NCBI GenBank assembly: GCA_965230495.1
Contig: OZ246004.1
Coordinates: 3,656,611 to 3,720,610, forward strand
From: JACJYM01 sp965230495
Lineage (GTDB): Bacteria; Bacteroidota; Bacteroidia; Chitinophagales; Saprospiraceae
Direction: 5' to 3'
Length of the DNA stretch: 64,000 nucleotides
Both the position numbers and the translations under genes were made by a program. The notes beneath the pieces were generated by a model. It was not told the DNA's origin. It searched no databases and saw only the letters and a program-made list of their open reading frames with translations. Shown in pieces: positions 1 to 10,900 of the stretch (the first letter of the stretch is position 1; each line of letters opens with the position of its first letter).

Positions 1-1557
1 GCGATGGCTTATTCTGATGTAGTTATTAATTCCGGAGCTAATTTGAAGAAGATAATAAGAACGTTTACTGTTCTAGATTGGTTCACAGGATCATTTTCAG
101 AATTTGTGCAGGTAATAAAAATTACTGATGGTCAGTACATTTGTGATTTTTTACCTAATTCTGCTCCTTTTGGTGATTGTATCTCTGGTCACACCATGGA
201 TGATGATGTAGAATGGCCAGATGATCTTAGTGTTTCGGATCATCGTATCAGTCCTCAGGAACTCGTTAATTTCTCTAATGTAGATCCTAATGATGCAGAA
301 CCTATTTTGGTAAACAATGCTTCTATTTATACGGTAGAATATATTGATATTCTGGAAGGAATATCCAGTACGGAAGTAGAGATTAAAAGAGAATGGACTA
401 TTAGTATAACAAATGGTGGTGGGTCATGGACTTATGATCAGATGATAGTTATTGATATTACTGACTTTGACAATCTTGTATCAGTAACTACTCATACAAG
501 CAGAGCAATGCCTAATGTAAATATCAACGGTTCTTATATGACCAATGATTTGGGAGTAGCCTATGTAGATGGAAGTGTAGAAAGTGTTGAATATAATGAC
601 TCTCCAAGTAATGGAGTAGATATGCTGGATTACATATTAATGCAGCAACATATCCTTGGTATAATTAAATTAGAAAGCGAATATGAATTATTTGCCGCTG
701 ATATTAATGGAAACAATATAGTTTCGGCTATTGACTTGGTATACTTGAGAAAACATCTTCTAAATATTACTCCATTTGCGGATAATACCTGGGAGTTTTT
801 TGAGGCCGAACCTATGTTTGGTGAACCTAAAGGAGCCTATGTAGGAGCTAAATTAGGAGATGTGAATGATTCTGCTTTGTTAGGTCAGGAAGAATTGGAT
901 AATTTGGACATTAATTATGAAGACCAATTATTGAATCAAGGAGAATACTATGATATTCCTTTATACTTTAGTAATGATATCACTATACTTGGTTCTCATA
1001 TTGTTGTGGATTTTGATCCATCTAAAATGAGTGTTATTGGAGTGGAAGGATTGGATGCAGGCTATCTAGATGTTCATATTACTGAAGATCAAATTCATAT
1101 GGTGAATAGTTTTGATTATGCGGAGCAGATTGATGGAAATAATAACCCTGATTTTGCCACCACTTACTTGACACTAAAAATCAAGAGTAATGCAAATACA
1201 TTAATTAATGAAAGTTTAAGTCTTAACGAAAGCTCTACTTTGGTCGATTCTTCTTTAGAATTATTGAGTCTAAACGGAGAAGTAGCAAATGTAATTTCAG
1301 ATGTACACGATATTGATGGTATAGGTTTGGTGAAAGTTTATCCAAATCCGGCTACTCATTATGTGACTATTGATATTCCTAGTGGTGCAGATGTTAGACA
1401 AACTTCTGTCGCTTTATATGATATGCAGGGTCAACAAGTGTTGAAATCAAATGAGACACAAAGAGTTGATATTTCTACTTTAAGCAATGGGATGTATTAT
1501 TATCAATTGACAATCAATAAAGCGTCTGTTCAAGGAAAGCTTCATGTTGTGAAATAA
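1..1557 (+). CDS. T9SS-exported protein with dockerin-like and cohesin-like parts (5' end missing)
   Basis: The reading frame is open to the left edge, and the first Met (base 4) has no signal peptide behind it, so this is the C-terminal 518 codons of a longer protein. Around residues 200-255 there are two dockerin-type EF-hand halves (ADINGNNIVSAIDLVYLRKH is the clearer one). Residues ~310-425 resemble a cohesin-like beta-sandwich (IPLYFSNDITILGSHIVVDF). The last ~80 residues are a type A T9SS sorting domain beginning VKVYPNPATHYVTIDI and ending GKLHVVK. The established expectation is export through T9SS, cleavage of the tail and attachment to the cell surface. Substrate or partner unknown. 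A strong terminator follows the stop. Confidence 0.8.
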   Translation, partial: AMAYSDVVINSGANLKKIIRTFTVLDWFTGSFSEFVQVIKITDGQYICDFLPNSAPFGDCISGHTMDDDVEWPDDLSVSDHRISPQELVNFSNVDPNDAEPILVNNASIYTVEYIDILEGISSTEVEIKREWTISITNGGGSWTYDQMIVIDITDFDNLVSVTTHTSRAMPNVNINGSYMTNDLGVAYVDGSVESVEYNDSPSNGVDMLDYILMQQHILGIIKLESEYELFAADINGNNIVSAIDLVYLRKHLLNITPFADNTWEFFEAEPMFGEPKGAYVGAKLGDVNDSALLGQEELDNLDINYEDQLLNQGEYYDIPLYFSNDITILGSHIVVDFDPSKMSVIGVEGLDAGYLDVHITEDQIHMVNSFDYAEQIDGNNNPDFATTYLTLKIKSNANTLINESLSLNESSTLVDSSLELLSLNGEVANVISDVHDIDGIGLVKVYPNPATHYVTIDIPSGADVRQTSVALYDMQGQQVLKSNETQRVDISTLSNGMYYYQLTINKASVQGKLHVVK

Positions 1558-1595
1558 GTTCTCATAAACTAATTATAATTACTCATCCCCTCATA

Positions 1596-1627
1596 GAGGT
1601 CGTCTTTTCGAAGATGGCCTCTTTTTT
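1596..1627 (+). terminator. Rho-independent terminator after the first T9SS gene
   Basis: An 11-bp stem (GAGGTCGTCTT with AAGATGGCCTC, two G-U pairs) closes a TTCG tetraloop and is followed by six T. The T tract runs into the last codon of the converging ligA gene, so it serves the forward gene only; the reverse strand has no T tract after the stem. Confidence 0.85.
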
Positions 1628-3755
1628 AATTTATCAAGGATAGGAACTCATCTTCAGTATATATAGTAACTGTTCCGAGGGCTTGAGCCTTTTTCAATTT
1701 GCTACCAGCTTTTTCACCTACTACTAAAATATCAAGATTGCCACTTACGGCAGAAATATTTTTGGCACCCGCTCTTTCGGCCATCATTTGGGCTTGTTTT
1801 CTTCCCATCTTTAATAATTTTCCAGTGAACAGAATGGTCTTTCCAACAAAAACACCGTTTTCGTTCAAGACTACGGGTTTGTCAGCTTCTGTCTGTGTCA
1901 TGTTGACTCCGCGGGCTTCCATTGTCTTTAGTATGTTTATGTTCGATTCATTACTAAACCAACTCATTACATTTTCAGCAACTTTAGGCCCGATGTCTTT
2001 AATTTCAACATATTTTTCTTGATCCCATTCCGTTAATTCCCAAATGGAATCTACGCTTTGAGCAAGTAGTTTTGATGCCTTTTTTCCCAAATGATGAATA
2101 CTTAGAGAATGCAATAATCGATGGATGGGATTGTTTCGGGCTTTTTCAATAGCTTTTTTAAGGTTTTCAACTGATTTTTGTCCGAATCCTTCAAGTTTTT
2201 CTATATCGTGATACGGCAGGTCATACACATCGCTCATATCTTTTATCCAGCCGTGGTGATAGAACTTTTCCACATTACTTTTTCCAAATCCATCAATATC
2301 CATAGCTTCCTTACTAACATGGAAGATTATTTTTTGTAAGTCCTGTGCCCCACAAATACAATTTGGACATCTCCAAGCAGCTTCTCCTTCTTCTTGAACT
2401 AGAGGGATGTCTTTTTCGGTATCATTTATTGGGCATGTGTCGGGAAAATCAATCGGTTTCTCGGAGCCATCTCGAACATCTTTAATGCTTTTTACAATAT
2501 ATGGAATAACGTCCCCTGCTCGTTCCACTAAAACCTGGTCTCCAAGCATTAGTTCTTTAGATTTTATAAACTCTTCATTGTGAAGGGAAACAGATGAGAT
2601 TGTAACTCCAGCCAGTTGCACAGGCTCTAATTTCGCAACAGGAGTAATAGATCCTATTTTACCTACTTGATATTCAACATTCAATAATGTCGTAGTTGCC
2701 TGTTTGGCTTTAAACTTATAGGCCATAGCCCATCGCGGATGATGTGCTGTATGTCCACTTTTTTCTTGCAACTCTTGGCTATCTACCTTGACGACCATTC
2801 CATCTATTTCGTATTGGTAGTCTTCTCTTTTTTCTTCCCATTCCGCACAAAATTGTATTACCTCTTCTATGTTTTTACATTTTTTCTTTTGTTCTGTAGG
2901 TATTTTAAAACCCAATTCACCCAATGTGTTAATCACTCCGAAATGAGATTTGAATTCTGGAAGCAAATCCTTCCCATCTTTATCGATAGCATAGGCCATT
3001 TGATATATGAAAGCGTCGACTCTCCTTCTTCTTGTTTCTGATGGATCTTTGGTCCTAAGGCTCCCGGTTGCTGCATTTCTTGGGTTCGCATATATTTCAA
3101 GACCTTCCTCTTCTCTTCTCTTGTTGATTTGTAGAAAATTATCTTTTCGTATCAAGGCTTCACCTCTTAATTCAACTTTGTTGATACCTAAACTTGAAAA
3201 ATGAGCTCTTAATGGTATACTTGATATGACTCTGGCATTCGCGGTCATTTCCTCACCTTCAGAACCATTTCCTCTAGTAGCTGCTCTTGCTAAGACATCA
3301 TCCTCATATATTAAAGCGATACTACCACCATCGTATTTTGGTTCAACCGTATAAACGATATTAGAATCGGGATCCATATTAAGAAGACGTTTTAACTGTT
3401 CGTCAAAATCTTTTAAATCTTCCGCATTATAGGAATTAGCTAAGGACAACATGGGTACCGTATGTTTAACGGAAAAGAAGGACTCTTTTAAGTCATTATT
3501 TACTCTTTGTGTGGGTGTATCCAGAGTTATTAGGTTGGGGTTTTCTTCTTCAATTTTCTCTAATTGCTTGAATAACATATCATATTCATAGTCGGTTATG
3601 ACAGGATTGTTTTCCACGGCATATTTATATTCGTGAAACACAAGCACTTTTCTTAATTGATCCAAATCGTTAATAGTGGCCGTCTGATTTAAGAAAATTT
3701 TACTTTTTTTTGTCAATGCAATCTGTTGTTCTTTGGAATATTTCATGAGTTTCAA
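1626..3755 (-). CDS. ligA: NAD+-dependent DNA ligase LigA
   Basis: Seals nicks in DNA during replication and repair using NAD+. At 709 residues it has the usual LigA length and domain order: N-terminal Ia domain with the H/Y-rich NAD-binding start (EYKYAVENNPVITDYEYD), adenylation domain with the nucleotidyl lysine K140 in EPKYDGGS, OB fold, zinc finger, helix-hairpin-helix repeats (~510-600) and a C-terminal BRCT domain (~629-709). Two oddities are visible. The active-site motif is KYDGG rather than the common KIDGLA. The zinc finger has lost one canonical cysteine: C441-P-I-N444 stands where CxxC is expected, and the second half reads C463-x2-C466-x-C468. Everything else looks functional. 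Start chosen at the first Met; M4 is an alternative. Confidence 0.96.
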   Translation of the reverse strand: MKLMKYSKEQQIALTKKSKIFLNQTATINDLDQLRKVLVFHEYKYAVENNPVITDYEYDMLFKQLEKIEEENPNLITLDTPTQRVNNDLKESFFSVKHTVPMLSLANSYNAEDLKDFDEQLKRLLNMDPDSNIVYTVEPKYDGGSIALIYEDDVLARAATRGNGSEGEEMTANARVISSIPLRAHFSSLGINKVELRGEALIRKDNFLQINKRREEEGLEIYANPRNAATGSLRTKDPSETRRRRVDAFIYQMAYAIDKDGKDLLPEFKSHFGVINTLGELGFKIPTEQKKKCKNIEEVIQFCAEWEEKREDYQYEIDGMVVKVDSQELQEKSGHTAHHPRWAMAYKFKAKQATTTLLNVEYQVGKIGSITPVAKLEPVQLAGVTISSVSLHNEEFIKSKELMLGDQVLVERAGDVIPYIVKSIKDVRDGSEKPIDFPDTCPINDTEKDIPLVQEEGEAAWRCPNCICGAQDLQKIIFHVSKEAMDIDGFGKSNVEKFYHHGWIKDMSDVYDLPYHDIEKLEGFGQKSVENLKKAIEKARNNPIHRLLHSLSIHHLGKKASKLLAQSVDSIWELTEWDQEKYVEIKDIGPKVAENVMSWFSNESNINILKTMEARGVNMTQTEADKPVVLNENGVFVGKTILFTGKLLKMGRKQAQMMAERAGAKNISAVSGNLDILVVGEKAGSKLKKAQALGTVTIYTEDEFLSLIN

Positions 3756-3891
3756 TAATTAGAAAAGATTTTTAATAAGATCGCAAAATAACAATTTCAT
3801 TGTTGATGTGCATAAGAGTCTTATTGAAGCAGCGAATAGAGAATAGGAGGAATCCTCACTTAAGTCAACTATTCTGAGAAATAATCAACAA

Positions 3892-5640
3892 ATGAAAAAC
3901 TTTATTACACTTATTTTTTTTGTTCTTTACTGGTCTTTTAGTGCTCTGAGTCAAGCAGTTACCTTTCATTCCCAATGTTCGGATATAAAAGAAGAGAATA
4001 TTATCTGTGATCACTCCATATTACAAAATTTCTCATTAACTATGAATGAAGAATTTAGCAATCAAGGTCCAAATAATGAATGTGATGGGTCTAACGAACA
4101 TGATAGAAGTTGGATAGCCTTCAAAGCCCCAGAAGGAGATTATTTTATGCGAGTGAGTTTAACGGGTTGTACCAATCCTTTCAGTTCTATCAAAGGAGCT
4201 CAAGTGACAGTTTATGGAGATTGCAATTACGAGCATATAATTTATTGTTCTAATTTATGTACTCAGGGAACCAGAGATTTACCTGAAGGCTTATTTGTCC
4301 CTGGTGAGATTTATTATTTATTAGTTGATGGATGTTTTGGTTCGGTGTGTGATATTAATATTCGATTCATAGGGTCAGATCTAAAAAGTAATTGTTTAAC
4401 GGGATCATATGTACCTATGGATACCATAACCGACTGGCATTATCTTGTGGCAGATTTAGGCGGATGGGGAAAGTTTTGGCATTATGACAAAGGAGATACT
4501 TTGATTAACGGAAAAAAATATAGAATAATTGGAACGTATCCCGAACCGGATTTTCCTTGGAATAGATTTATAAGAGAGGATAGATCAGAACGAAAAGTAT
4601 ATGAATATTATAACGGAGATGATCATATTCTCTATGATTTTTCATTGGAACTTGGAGATATACTTACTTATGATTCGGGTACTTCTGTAGAAGTTATAAA
4701 TATGGATACTGTAGAAAGTGTATACGGACCTTTGAGGAGATGGCAGATGGATGGTCCAGGGCCTAGCTTTTTTGTAATAGAGGGTCTCGGTGCCGATTAT
4801 CTTTTTTTCCCGGTAGGTATTTCTGACCCAGTTTATAGTTTGCTTTCCGCATATAATACTTGTGAAAGGATATATGGAAACGATAGTATCCAGCCCCCGA
4901 GATGGTTGTCCTCGGAAGATACCTTACTGATGAGTATTTGTGAAGGAGAATCTATTGATTTTAATGGAGCAGAGTTGACTGAAAATGGAATTTATAGGGA
5001 TACTTTGAGTAATGTGTTAGGGTGTGATTCGATAGTATTATTAGATCTTAGTGTTATTAATAAAACAAACTCAACTCACTTTTTATCTATTTGTTCTAAT
5101 GACTATTATGTTTTTGAGGATGATACTTTGAGTGTATCTGGTACTTACCAAACAATTTTGACATCTTATCAGGGATGCGATTCGATAATAACTCTGGATC
5201 TAAATGTACTTGAAACTTCAATGACCCATATTAGCGAGTCAATTTGCCCTCATGAATATTATGTATTGGGAACTGATACTTTGATTGATTCCGGTAGTTA
5301 TGAATTAATGTTAGTATCCGAAATGGGATGTGATTCTATTGTTTCTTTAGACTTGACTGTTTTAGAAGAAGAAAATCCGGATTGTATATCAGTGATTAAA
5401 GAAGGCCAATGGAGCGAATTAAGTTTATTTCCAAGTCCGGTTAGGGATGAACTTAAAGTTTCTTATAACAATGTTATTAATAAAATGAAGATTTATAACT
5501 GTTCGGGAGATTTGGTCTATCAACAGGACTTATATTCAAAAAATACCGTCATAAATTTGAGTGTCTTGAATTCAGGTATATACTTCGTATATTTTGAGTC
5601 TGACCGCAGCTTTTCAATAAAAAAAATAGTCAAAGAATAG
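3892..5640 (+). CDS. Secreted T9SS surface protein with GCDSI repeats
   Basis: 582 residues. Residues 1-21 are a signal peptide (ends SFSALSQA). The middle (~25-340) is an unrecognised cysteine-containing region. Residues ~346-495 hold three copies of a ~50-residue repeat of the pattern SIC-x-YYVF-x-DTL-x-GxY-x-GCDSI-x-LDLxV, a repeat common in Bacteroidota adhesin-like proteins. The last ~75 residues (from LFPSPVRDELKV) are a T9SS sorting domain. It is therefore expected on the cell surface or in the medium; ligand unknown. A 7-bp inverted repeat (AGAATAG at 3840, CTATTCT at 3869) lies just before the start codon. Confidence 0.75.
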   Translation: MKNFITLIFFVLYWSFSALSQAVTFHSQCSDIKEENIICDHSILQNFSLTMNEEFSNQGPNNECDGSNEHDRSWIAFKAPEGDYFMRVSLTGCTNPFSSIKGAQVTVYGDCNYEHIIYCSNLCTQGTRDLPEGLFVPGEIYYLLVDGCFGSVCDINIRFIGSDLKSNCLTGSYVPMDTITDWHYLVADLGGWGKFWHYDKGDTLINGKKYRIIGTYPEPDFPWNRFIREDRSERKVYEYYNGDDHILYDFSLELGDILTYDSGTSVEVINMDTVESVYGPLRRWQMDGPGPSFFVIEGLGADYLFFPVGISDPVYSLLSAYNTCERIYGNDSIQPPRWLSSEDTLLMSICEGESIDFNGAELTENGIYRDTLSNVLGCDSIVLLDLSVINKTNSTHFLSICSNDYYVFEDDTLSVSGTYQTILTSYQGCDSIITLDLNVLETSMTHISESICPHEYYVLGTDTLIDSGSYELMLVSEMGCDSIVSLDLTVLEEENPDCISVIKEGQWSELSLFPSPVRDELKVSYNNVINKMKIYNCSGDLVYQQDLYSKNTVINLSVLNSGIYFVYFESDRSFSIKKIVKE

Positions 5641-5713
5641 GCAGACAAGTCTCCATTCTGACTTTCTGATTTCTAAAGATAATAGGACATTGTTTGTTAA
5701 TTAATTGAATGCT

Positions 5714-5744
5714 TTTGTTCATAGTCTAAATATCTATAAATTTG
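5714..5744 (+). promoter_or_regulatory. Bacteroidota-type sigma-A promoter for the thioredoxin-lipoprotein/Nudix pair
   Basis: TTTG at 5714-5717 and TAAATTTG at 5737-5744 are separated by 19 bases. This fits the known Bacteroides consensus TTTG-N19/20-TAnnTTTG exactly. The start codon follows 37 bases after the -7 box. Confidence 0.75.
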
Positions 5745-5781
5745 CATTTCAATTTTTTACAAATATAATAGCAGCTAATAT

Positions 5782-7230
5782 ATGCGATTTTTTCTTTGTT
5801 TATGTTTTGTGATAATATTCTCATGTAAGCCTGAGTCTAAAAGTAATATTACCAAAACCGAAAACTCTTCCGAGGTTCAGGATGAATCCAATCCTATTAT
5901 GGGAGGGCCAGCCGACATCATTATTTCTGTGGAAGATATGAAAGGTACCAATATGCTGGTGAGAATGATAGGAGTCTACTTGGATCAGAACTATGTATTA
6001 GATACCACTCAGATGGTAAACGGTATGATTAATTTCAAAAATCCTGAGGGCTATCCTCAAGGTCTCTATTACATATCTTTAATGGGTAATAACTATATAC
6101 AGGTGATATTAGGAGAGGATCAGGAATTTATTATGAATTGTCACGCTAAGAATATTACCAATACTATGAAAATTGAAGGCAGTAAAGAGAACGAATTATT
6201 CTATTACACTTCCTTATATGAACAGCCGGTAAATCACACGATAAGTGCAGCTATCGAAGAGGTTGAAAACACAGAAAAGGGAACTAAAGAGTATAAAAAG
6301 GCGGTAGAAAAGAGAGTAGCATTGGAAAAGGATCGGGAGGCCTATTATAGAAAGTTACTTAATGATAATCCGGAAAGCCTTTTTGCCAGATTTAAGCTTG
6401 GTGGCCAGAATCCGGTGATAAATACAGATTTGGATGAAGCCGGGCAAGTGACTGATTATAGACGTAGATTTTGGGAGTATGTTGATTTTTCAGATAGAAG
6501 ACTGATGAGAACACCTATTATAGGTAATAAGTTGAAAAGATATATGAAAGAACTCACTGTTCAACATCCTGACAGTCTTATTTCTTCATCCAAAATGCTG
6601 ATGGATAAAATAGAAAAAAGCCCAGAGTTTTTTAAGGCCATTGCGAATTGGATAGTATTAGAATATGAGCCTACGAAGACAACATTAATGGACCCGGAGG
6701 CAGTGTTTGTTTACATGATACAAAATCATTTTACGCATGAGAAGGCGTTTTGGTCAGATTCTCTTTCTGTGAATAGTTTTCAGAAAAGAGCCAATGAAAT
6801 GGCACAGAGCCTATTAAATAAAAATGCACCCAATGTCATTTCTACAGATCAATTTGGTAATCAACAAGAGCTTCTTGCAAAGAAAGCTGATTATTTGGTG
6901 GTATATATGTTTAATCCGGAGTGTGAACACTGTCAGGAACAAACACCTGAATTGATCAATTATTACCATAAAAACAAAGATGAAGTGGATGTTTTCGCCA
7001 TTGCAATTCAGACTGAAGAACAAAAATGGAGAGACTACGTAAAGAAACTGAATTTTCCTTTCACCACAGTGTACGATCCAACTAATAGATCTATTTATGC
7101 GAAATACTATGTAGATATTACTCCTGAGCTGTACGTGATAGGACCAGATAGAAAAATCATTGGAAAAAATCTGAAAGTCTTTCAAATAGATACAATTATT
7201 GAAAGAGACAAAGAAAAAAGAGGTAGATAA
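5782..7230 (+). CDS. Thioredoxin/TlpA-like lipoprotein with DUF4369-like N-terminal domain
   Basis: 482 residues. A short hydrophobic leader ends in a lipobox-like IFSC with Cys15, so a lipoprotein is predicted. Residues ~45-150 form a beta-rich region like the DUF4369 domain that precedes many Bacteroidota thioredoxins; ~150-340 is helical linker. The C-terminal ~130 residues are a thioredoxin fold with the active site C381-E-H-C384 and the cis-proline region DITPELYVI. The established role of this architecture is disulfide exchange or reduction in the periplasm; the actual partner is unknown. The Nudix gene starts 5 bases after the stop, so the two are probably cotranscribed. Confidence 0.85.
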   Translation: MRFFLCLCFVIIFSCKPESKSNITKTENSSEVQDESNPIMGGPADIIISVEDMKGTNMLVRMIGVYLDQNYVLDTTQMVNGMINFKNPEGYPQGLYYISLMGNNYIQVILGEDQEFIMNCHAKNITNTMKIEGSKENELFYYTSLYEQPVNHTISAAIEEVENTEKGTKEYKKAVEKRVALEKDREAYYRKLLNDNPESLFARFKLGGQNPVINTDLDEAGQVTDYRRRFWEYVDFSDRRLMRTPIIGNKLKRYMKELTVQHPDSLISSSKMLMDKIEKSPEFFKAIANWIVLEYEPTKTTLMDPEAVFVYMIQNHFTHEKAFWSDSLSVNSFQKRANEMAQSLLNKNAPNVISTDQFGNQQELLAKKADYLVVYMFNPECEHCQEQTPELINYYHKNKDEVDVFAIAIQTEEQKWRDYVKKLNFPFTTVYDPTNRSIYAKYYVDITPELYVIGPDRKIIGKNLKVFQIDTIIERDKEKRGR

Positions 7231-7235
7231 CCCGA

Positions 7236-7868
7236 ATGGACTTTGATTTAATTGATAGGCTAAAAGAGAGACTTGCTTTTCCTTTACCGGGACGGAAGGC
7301 TCAAGAAAATATGTCTCCAATTCGCTTATCTTCTCCATACTATAGTATTCCGGATAGACATTTAAAGGCAGCCGTTATGGCACTTGTTTTTCCCAAAGAA
7401 AATAATTGGGAGCTTTGTTTTATAGAAAGAGCTTCTTCACACCCTGAAGACAAGCATGGAGGGCAGATTGGATTTCCAGGAGGGAAGTATGAAGAAGAAG
7501 ATGGTAGTATGCTTGTGTGTGCTTTAAGAGAAACGCATGAAGAAATTGGAGTAGACCCAAAAGAAGTTACGGTTCTAGGAGAATTAACCTCTTTATATGT
7601 TAGCGTTAGCAATTTTTTGGTTCAACCTTTTGTGGGGGTAATGTCCAGAACTCCTCAGTTTAAGCTTCAACAAACAGAAGTTAATGCTCTTTTGTCGATT
7701 CCTTTGCATACTCTTTTAGACAATCGACTTAAATCGACAACTGATATTGAAGTAAGAAGTCAAATATTGAAAAACGTTCCTTACTATGATATTAATGGCC
7801 AAACACTTTGGGGAGCTACTGCCATGATGACGAGCGAATTTGAAGCTATTCTACAAGATGTTTATTAA
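7236..7868 (+). CDS. Nudix hydrolase, CoA-pyrophosphatase (NudL) type
   Basis: 210 residues. A complete Nudix box GX5EX7REUXEEXGU is visible at about residues 82-104 (GGKYEEED...RETHEEIG), which binds Mg2+ and hydrolyses nucleoside diphosphate-linked substrates. The preceding segment SSHPEDKHGGQIGFPGG resembles the extended UPF0035 signature of NudL-type enzymes, which split CoA into 3',5'-ADP and phosphopantetheine. That specificity is inference from resemblance. Sits 5 bases downstream of the lipoprotein gene, with no promoter between. Confidence 0.88.
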   Translation: MDFDLIDRLKERLAFPLPGRKAQENMSPIRLSSPYYSIPDRHLKAAVMALVFPKENNWELCFIERASSHPEDKHGGQIGFPGGKYEEEDGSMLVCALRETHEEIGVDPKEVTVLGELTSLYVSVSNFLVQPFVGVMSRTPQFKLQQTEVNALLSIPLHTLLDNRLKSTTDIEVRSQILKNVPYYDINGQTLWGATAMMTSEFEAILQDVY

Positions 7869-7876
7869 TTTTGTGC

Positions 7877-7899
7877 AACTTTCTACTTTTTAGAAAGTT
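7877..7899 (+). other. Perfect 9-bp inverted repeat between Nudix gene and icmF
   Basis: AACTTTCTA, loop CTTTT, TAGAAAGTT. No T tract follows, so it is not a canonical intrinsic terminator. It could be an RNA hairpin ending the upstream mRNA or an operator for icmF. Confidence 0.45.
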
Positions 7900-7931
7900 C
7901 AATAGTACATACCTAACCAAATAAGTACACA

Positions 7932-10900
7932 ATGGAAGTTGTTGAGCCTTACAAAGCCAAGAATAAGATTAGAATAATTACTGCTGCTTCTCTTTTTGAT
8001 GGTCATGATGCCGCCATAAATATCATGAGGAGAATCATGCAACGAAGTGGTGCTGAGATCATTCATTTAGGACATAATAGATCTGCGGAAGAGATTGTTC
8101 AGACCGCTATTGAAGAAGATGCTCAGGGTATAGCACTCACCTCTTATCAAGGAGGACATATAGAGTATTTTAAGTATATCTATGATTTGCTTAATGAAAG
8201 AGGTGCTGGCCATATCAAATTGTTTGGCGGCGGCGGTGGAACTATTCTGCCTTCGGAGATTAAAGAATTACACGATTATGGAATAAGTAGAATTTACTCT
8301 CCGGATGATGGACGAAAAATGGGACTTCAGGGTATGATTAATGATCTCCTTGAGAAATGCGACTTTCCACTGGGAAATAGTTTAAATGGAGAATTCAAAA
8401 AACTTTCAACGGATAATCCTGGAGTAATAGCAAGATTGATCTCGGCCGTTGAAAATAATCCAGAAAGTGCTTCTGATATTATTGGAAAACTACCCTTAAC
8501 CGAAGAGCAGAAAAGTATTCCGGTTCTTGGTATAACTGGTACTGGAGGAGCCGGTAAGTCCAGTATGGTGGATGAATTGGTAAGAAGGTTTATTTTGGAT
8601 TTTGAGGATAAATCCATTGCCGTGGTATCTGTGGATCCTTCTAAAAGAAAAACAGGAGGAGCTTTATTGGGTGATAGAATCCGAATGAATGCTATTAAAA
8701 ACGGAAGGGTTTATATGCGTTCGTTAGCTACTAGACAAAGCAATTTAGCCTTATCCAAGCATGTTTTGGAAGCATTACACATTTTGAAAGCGGCTTCGTT
8801 TGATATGATTATTTTGGAAACATCAGGGATAGGCCAAAGTGATACAGAAATCGTAGATCACTCCGATGTGTCGCTGTATGTCATGACTCCAGAATATGGT
8901 GCAGCCACTCAATTAGAAAAGATAGATATGCTTGACTTTGCTGATATTATAGCAGTCAATAAATTTGATAAGAAAGGGGCTAAAGATGCATTGCGGGATG
9001 TAAAAAAGCAATTTCAACGCAATCATGGATTATGGCATGAAGACGTAGACGGAATGCCCGTCTATGGTACGATTGCTTCTCAATTTAATGATCCTGGAAC
9101 TAACGAGCTCTATAAATCGCTTATTGGGAAAATCAATGAAAGAACAAATGTTGATTTGGAATCGAAATCAGATTTGGTTTTAGGAGATAGCGAGAAAATT
9201 TATATTATTCCTCCAAACAGGGTGAGGTATTTGTCGGAGATAGCAGAAAATAATAGAGCTTATGATAACTGGGCAGTCAAGCAATCCGATCTGGCTACAA
9301 AGGCTTTTAGTTTAGATCAGGTAGTGGGCAGTGATAGTCTTTCCGATATGGTAGTAGGAGAACTAGAAGAAAGTTTGAAAAGGTGCTTTGAGGATATGGA
9401 TGGAGAGGTGAAACGAATGATCGAACAATGGCCTGAATTGGTAGAAGCATATGGACGGGATGTTTACACCTATAAAGTAAGAAATAGAGAGATCAGTATT
9501 GAAACCAAGACAAAATCGCTTTCGGGTAATATGATTCCTAAAGTGGCACTACCCAAATACAAAAACTGGGGAGATCTGGTGAAATGGCAATTAAGAGAAA
9601 ATCTTCCCGGACGTTTTCCATTTACGGCAGGGGTGTTTCCCTTTAAGAGAACAGGAGAAGACCCAACTAGAATGTTTGCAGGGGAAGGAGGTCCGGAACG
9701 AACAAACAAGCGGTTTCACTACGTTTCTTTAGGAATGCCTGCCAAGAGGTTGAGTACGGCGTTTGATTCTGTAACACTCTATGGAGAAGATCCTGATTAC
9801 AGGCCGGACATTTATGGAAAAATTGGTAACAGTGGAGTAAGTATTTGTTCTTTGGACGATGCTAAAAAGCTGTATTCGGGATTTGACCTTTGTGATCCTT
9901 CTACCTCAGTGTCAATGACTATCAACGGCCCAGCCGCTACTATTTGTGCTTTTTTTATGAATGCGGCTACAGATCAACAATGTGAACGATACATAAGAGA
10001 AAATGGACTTGAAGATAGGGTAGAACAAAAGTTGAAAGAAAAATATGATAATCAAGGCTTGAAAAGACCTCAATATAATGGAGACTTACCCAAGGGAAAT
10101 GATGGTTTGGGATTATTGCTTCTTGGTCTTACAGGAGATGAAATATTGGAACCAATTGTTTATGAAGAGCTTAAAGCGAAAGCTTTGAATGCAGTGCGGG
10201 GAACAGTTCAAGCTGATATTTTAAAGGAGGATCAAGCCCAGAATACTTGTATATTTTCAACAGAATTTTCTTTGAGGTTAATGGGCGACGTACAGCAGTA
10301 CTTTATTGATCATAAGGTGAGAAACTTTTACTCCGTTTCTATTTCAGGATATCATATTGCTGAAGCAGGGGCCAATCCTATTTCTCAATTGGCGTTTACC
10401 TTATCTAATGGATTTACATTTGTAGAGTACTATTTGAGCAGGGGGATGAATATTGACGATTTTGCTCCTAATCTATCTTTCTTCTTTAGCAATGGAATAG
10501 ATCCGGAATATGCGGTTATTGGACGGGTGGCAAGAAGAATATGGGCTAAGGCTATGAGAAATAAATATCAAGCCAATGAACGGTCGCAGAAATTGAAGTA
10601 TCATATCCAAACGTCAGGAAGATCGTTGCATGCTCAGGAGATTTCTTTCAATGATATAAGAACAACCCTGCAAGCACTTTATGCGATTTATGACAATTGT
10701 AATTCTTTGCATACCAACGCTTATGATGAGGCCATTACTACTCCTACGGAAGAGAGTGTGCGAAGAGCAATGGCTATCCAACTAATTATTAATAAAGAAT
10801 TGGGCTTGGCAAAGAATGAAAACCCGTTACAGGGTGCTTTTATTATTGAAGAATTAACGGACCTTGTTGAAGAGGCTGTGTTGATGGAGTTTGATAGAAT

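Noticed and set aside
6814..7338. 174-codon reverse frame across the thioredoxin-lipoprotein and Nudix junction
   Set aside because: Both forward genes carry clear catalytic motifs; the reverse product is Phe/Ile-rich noise.
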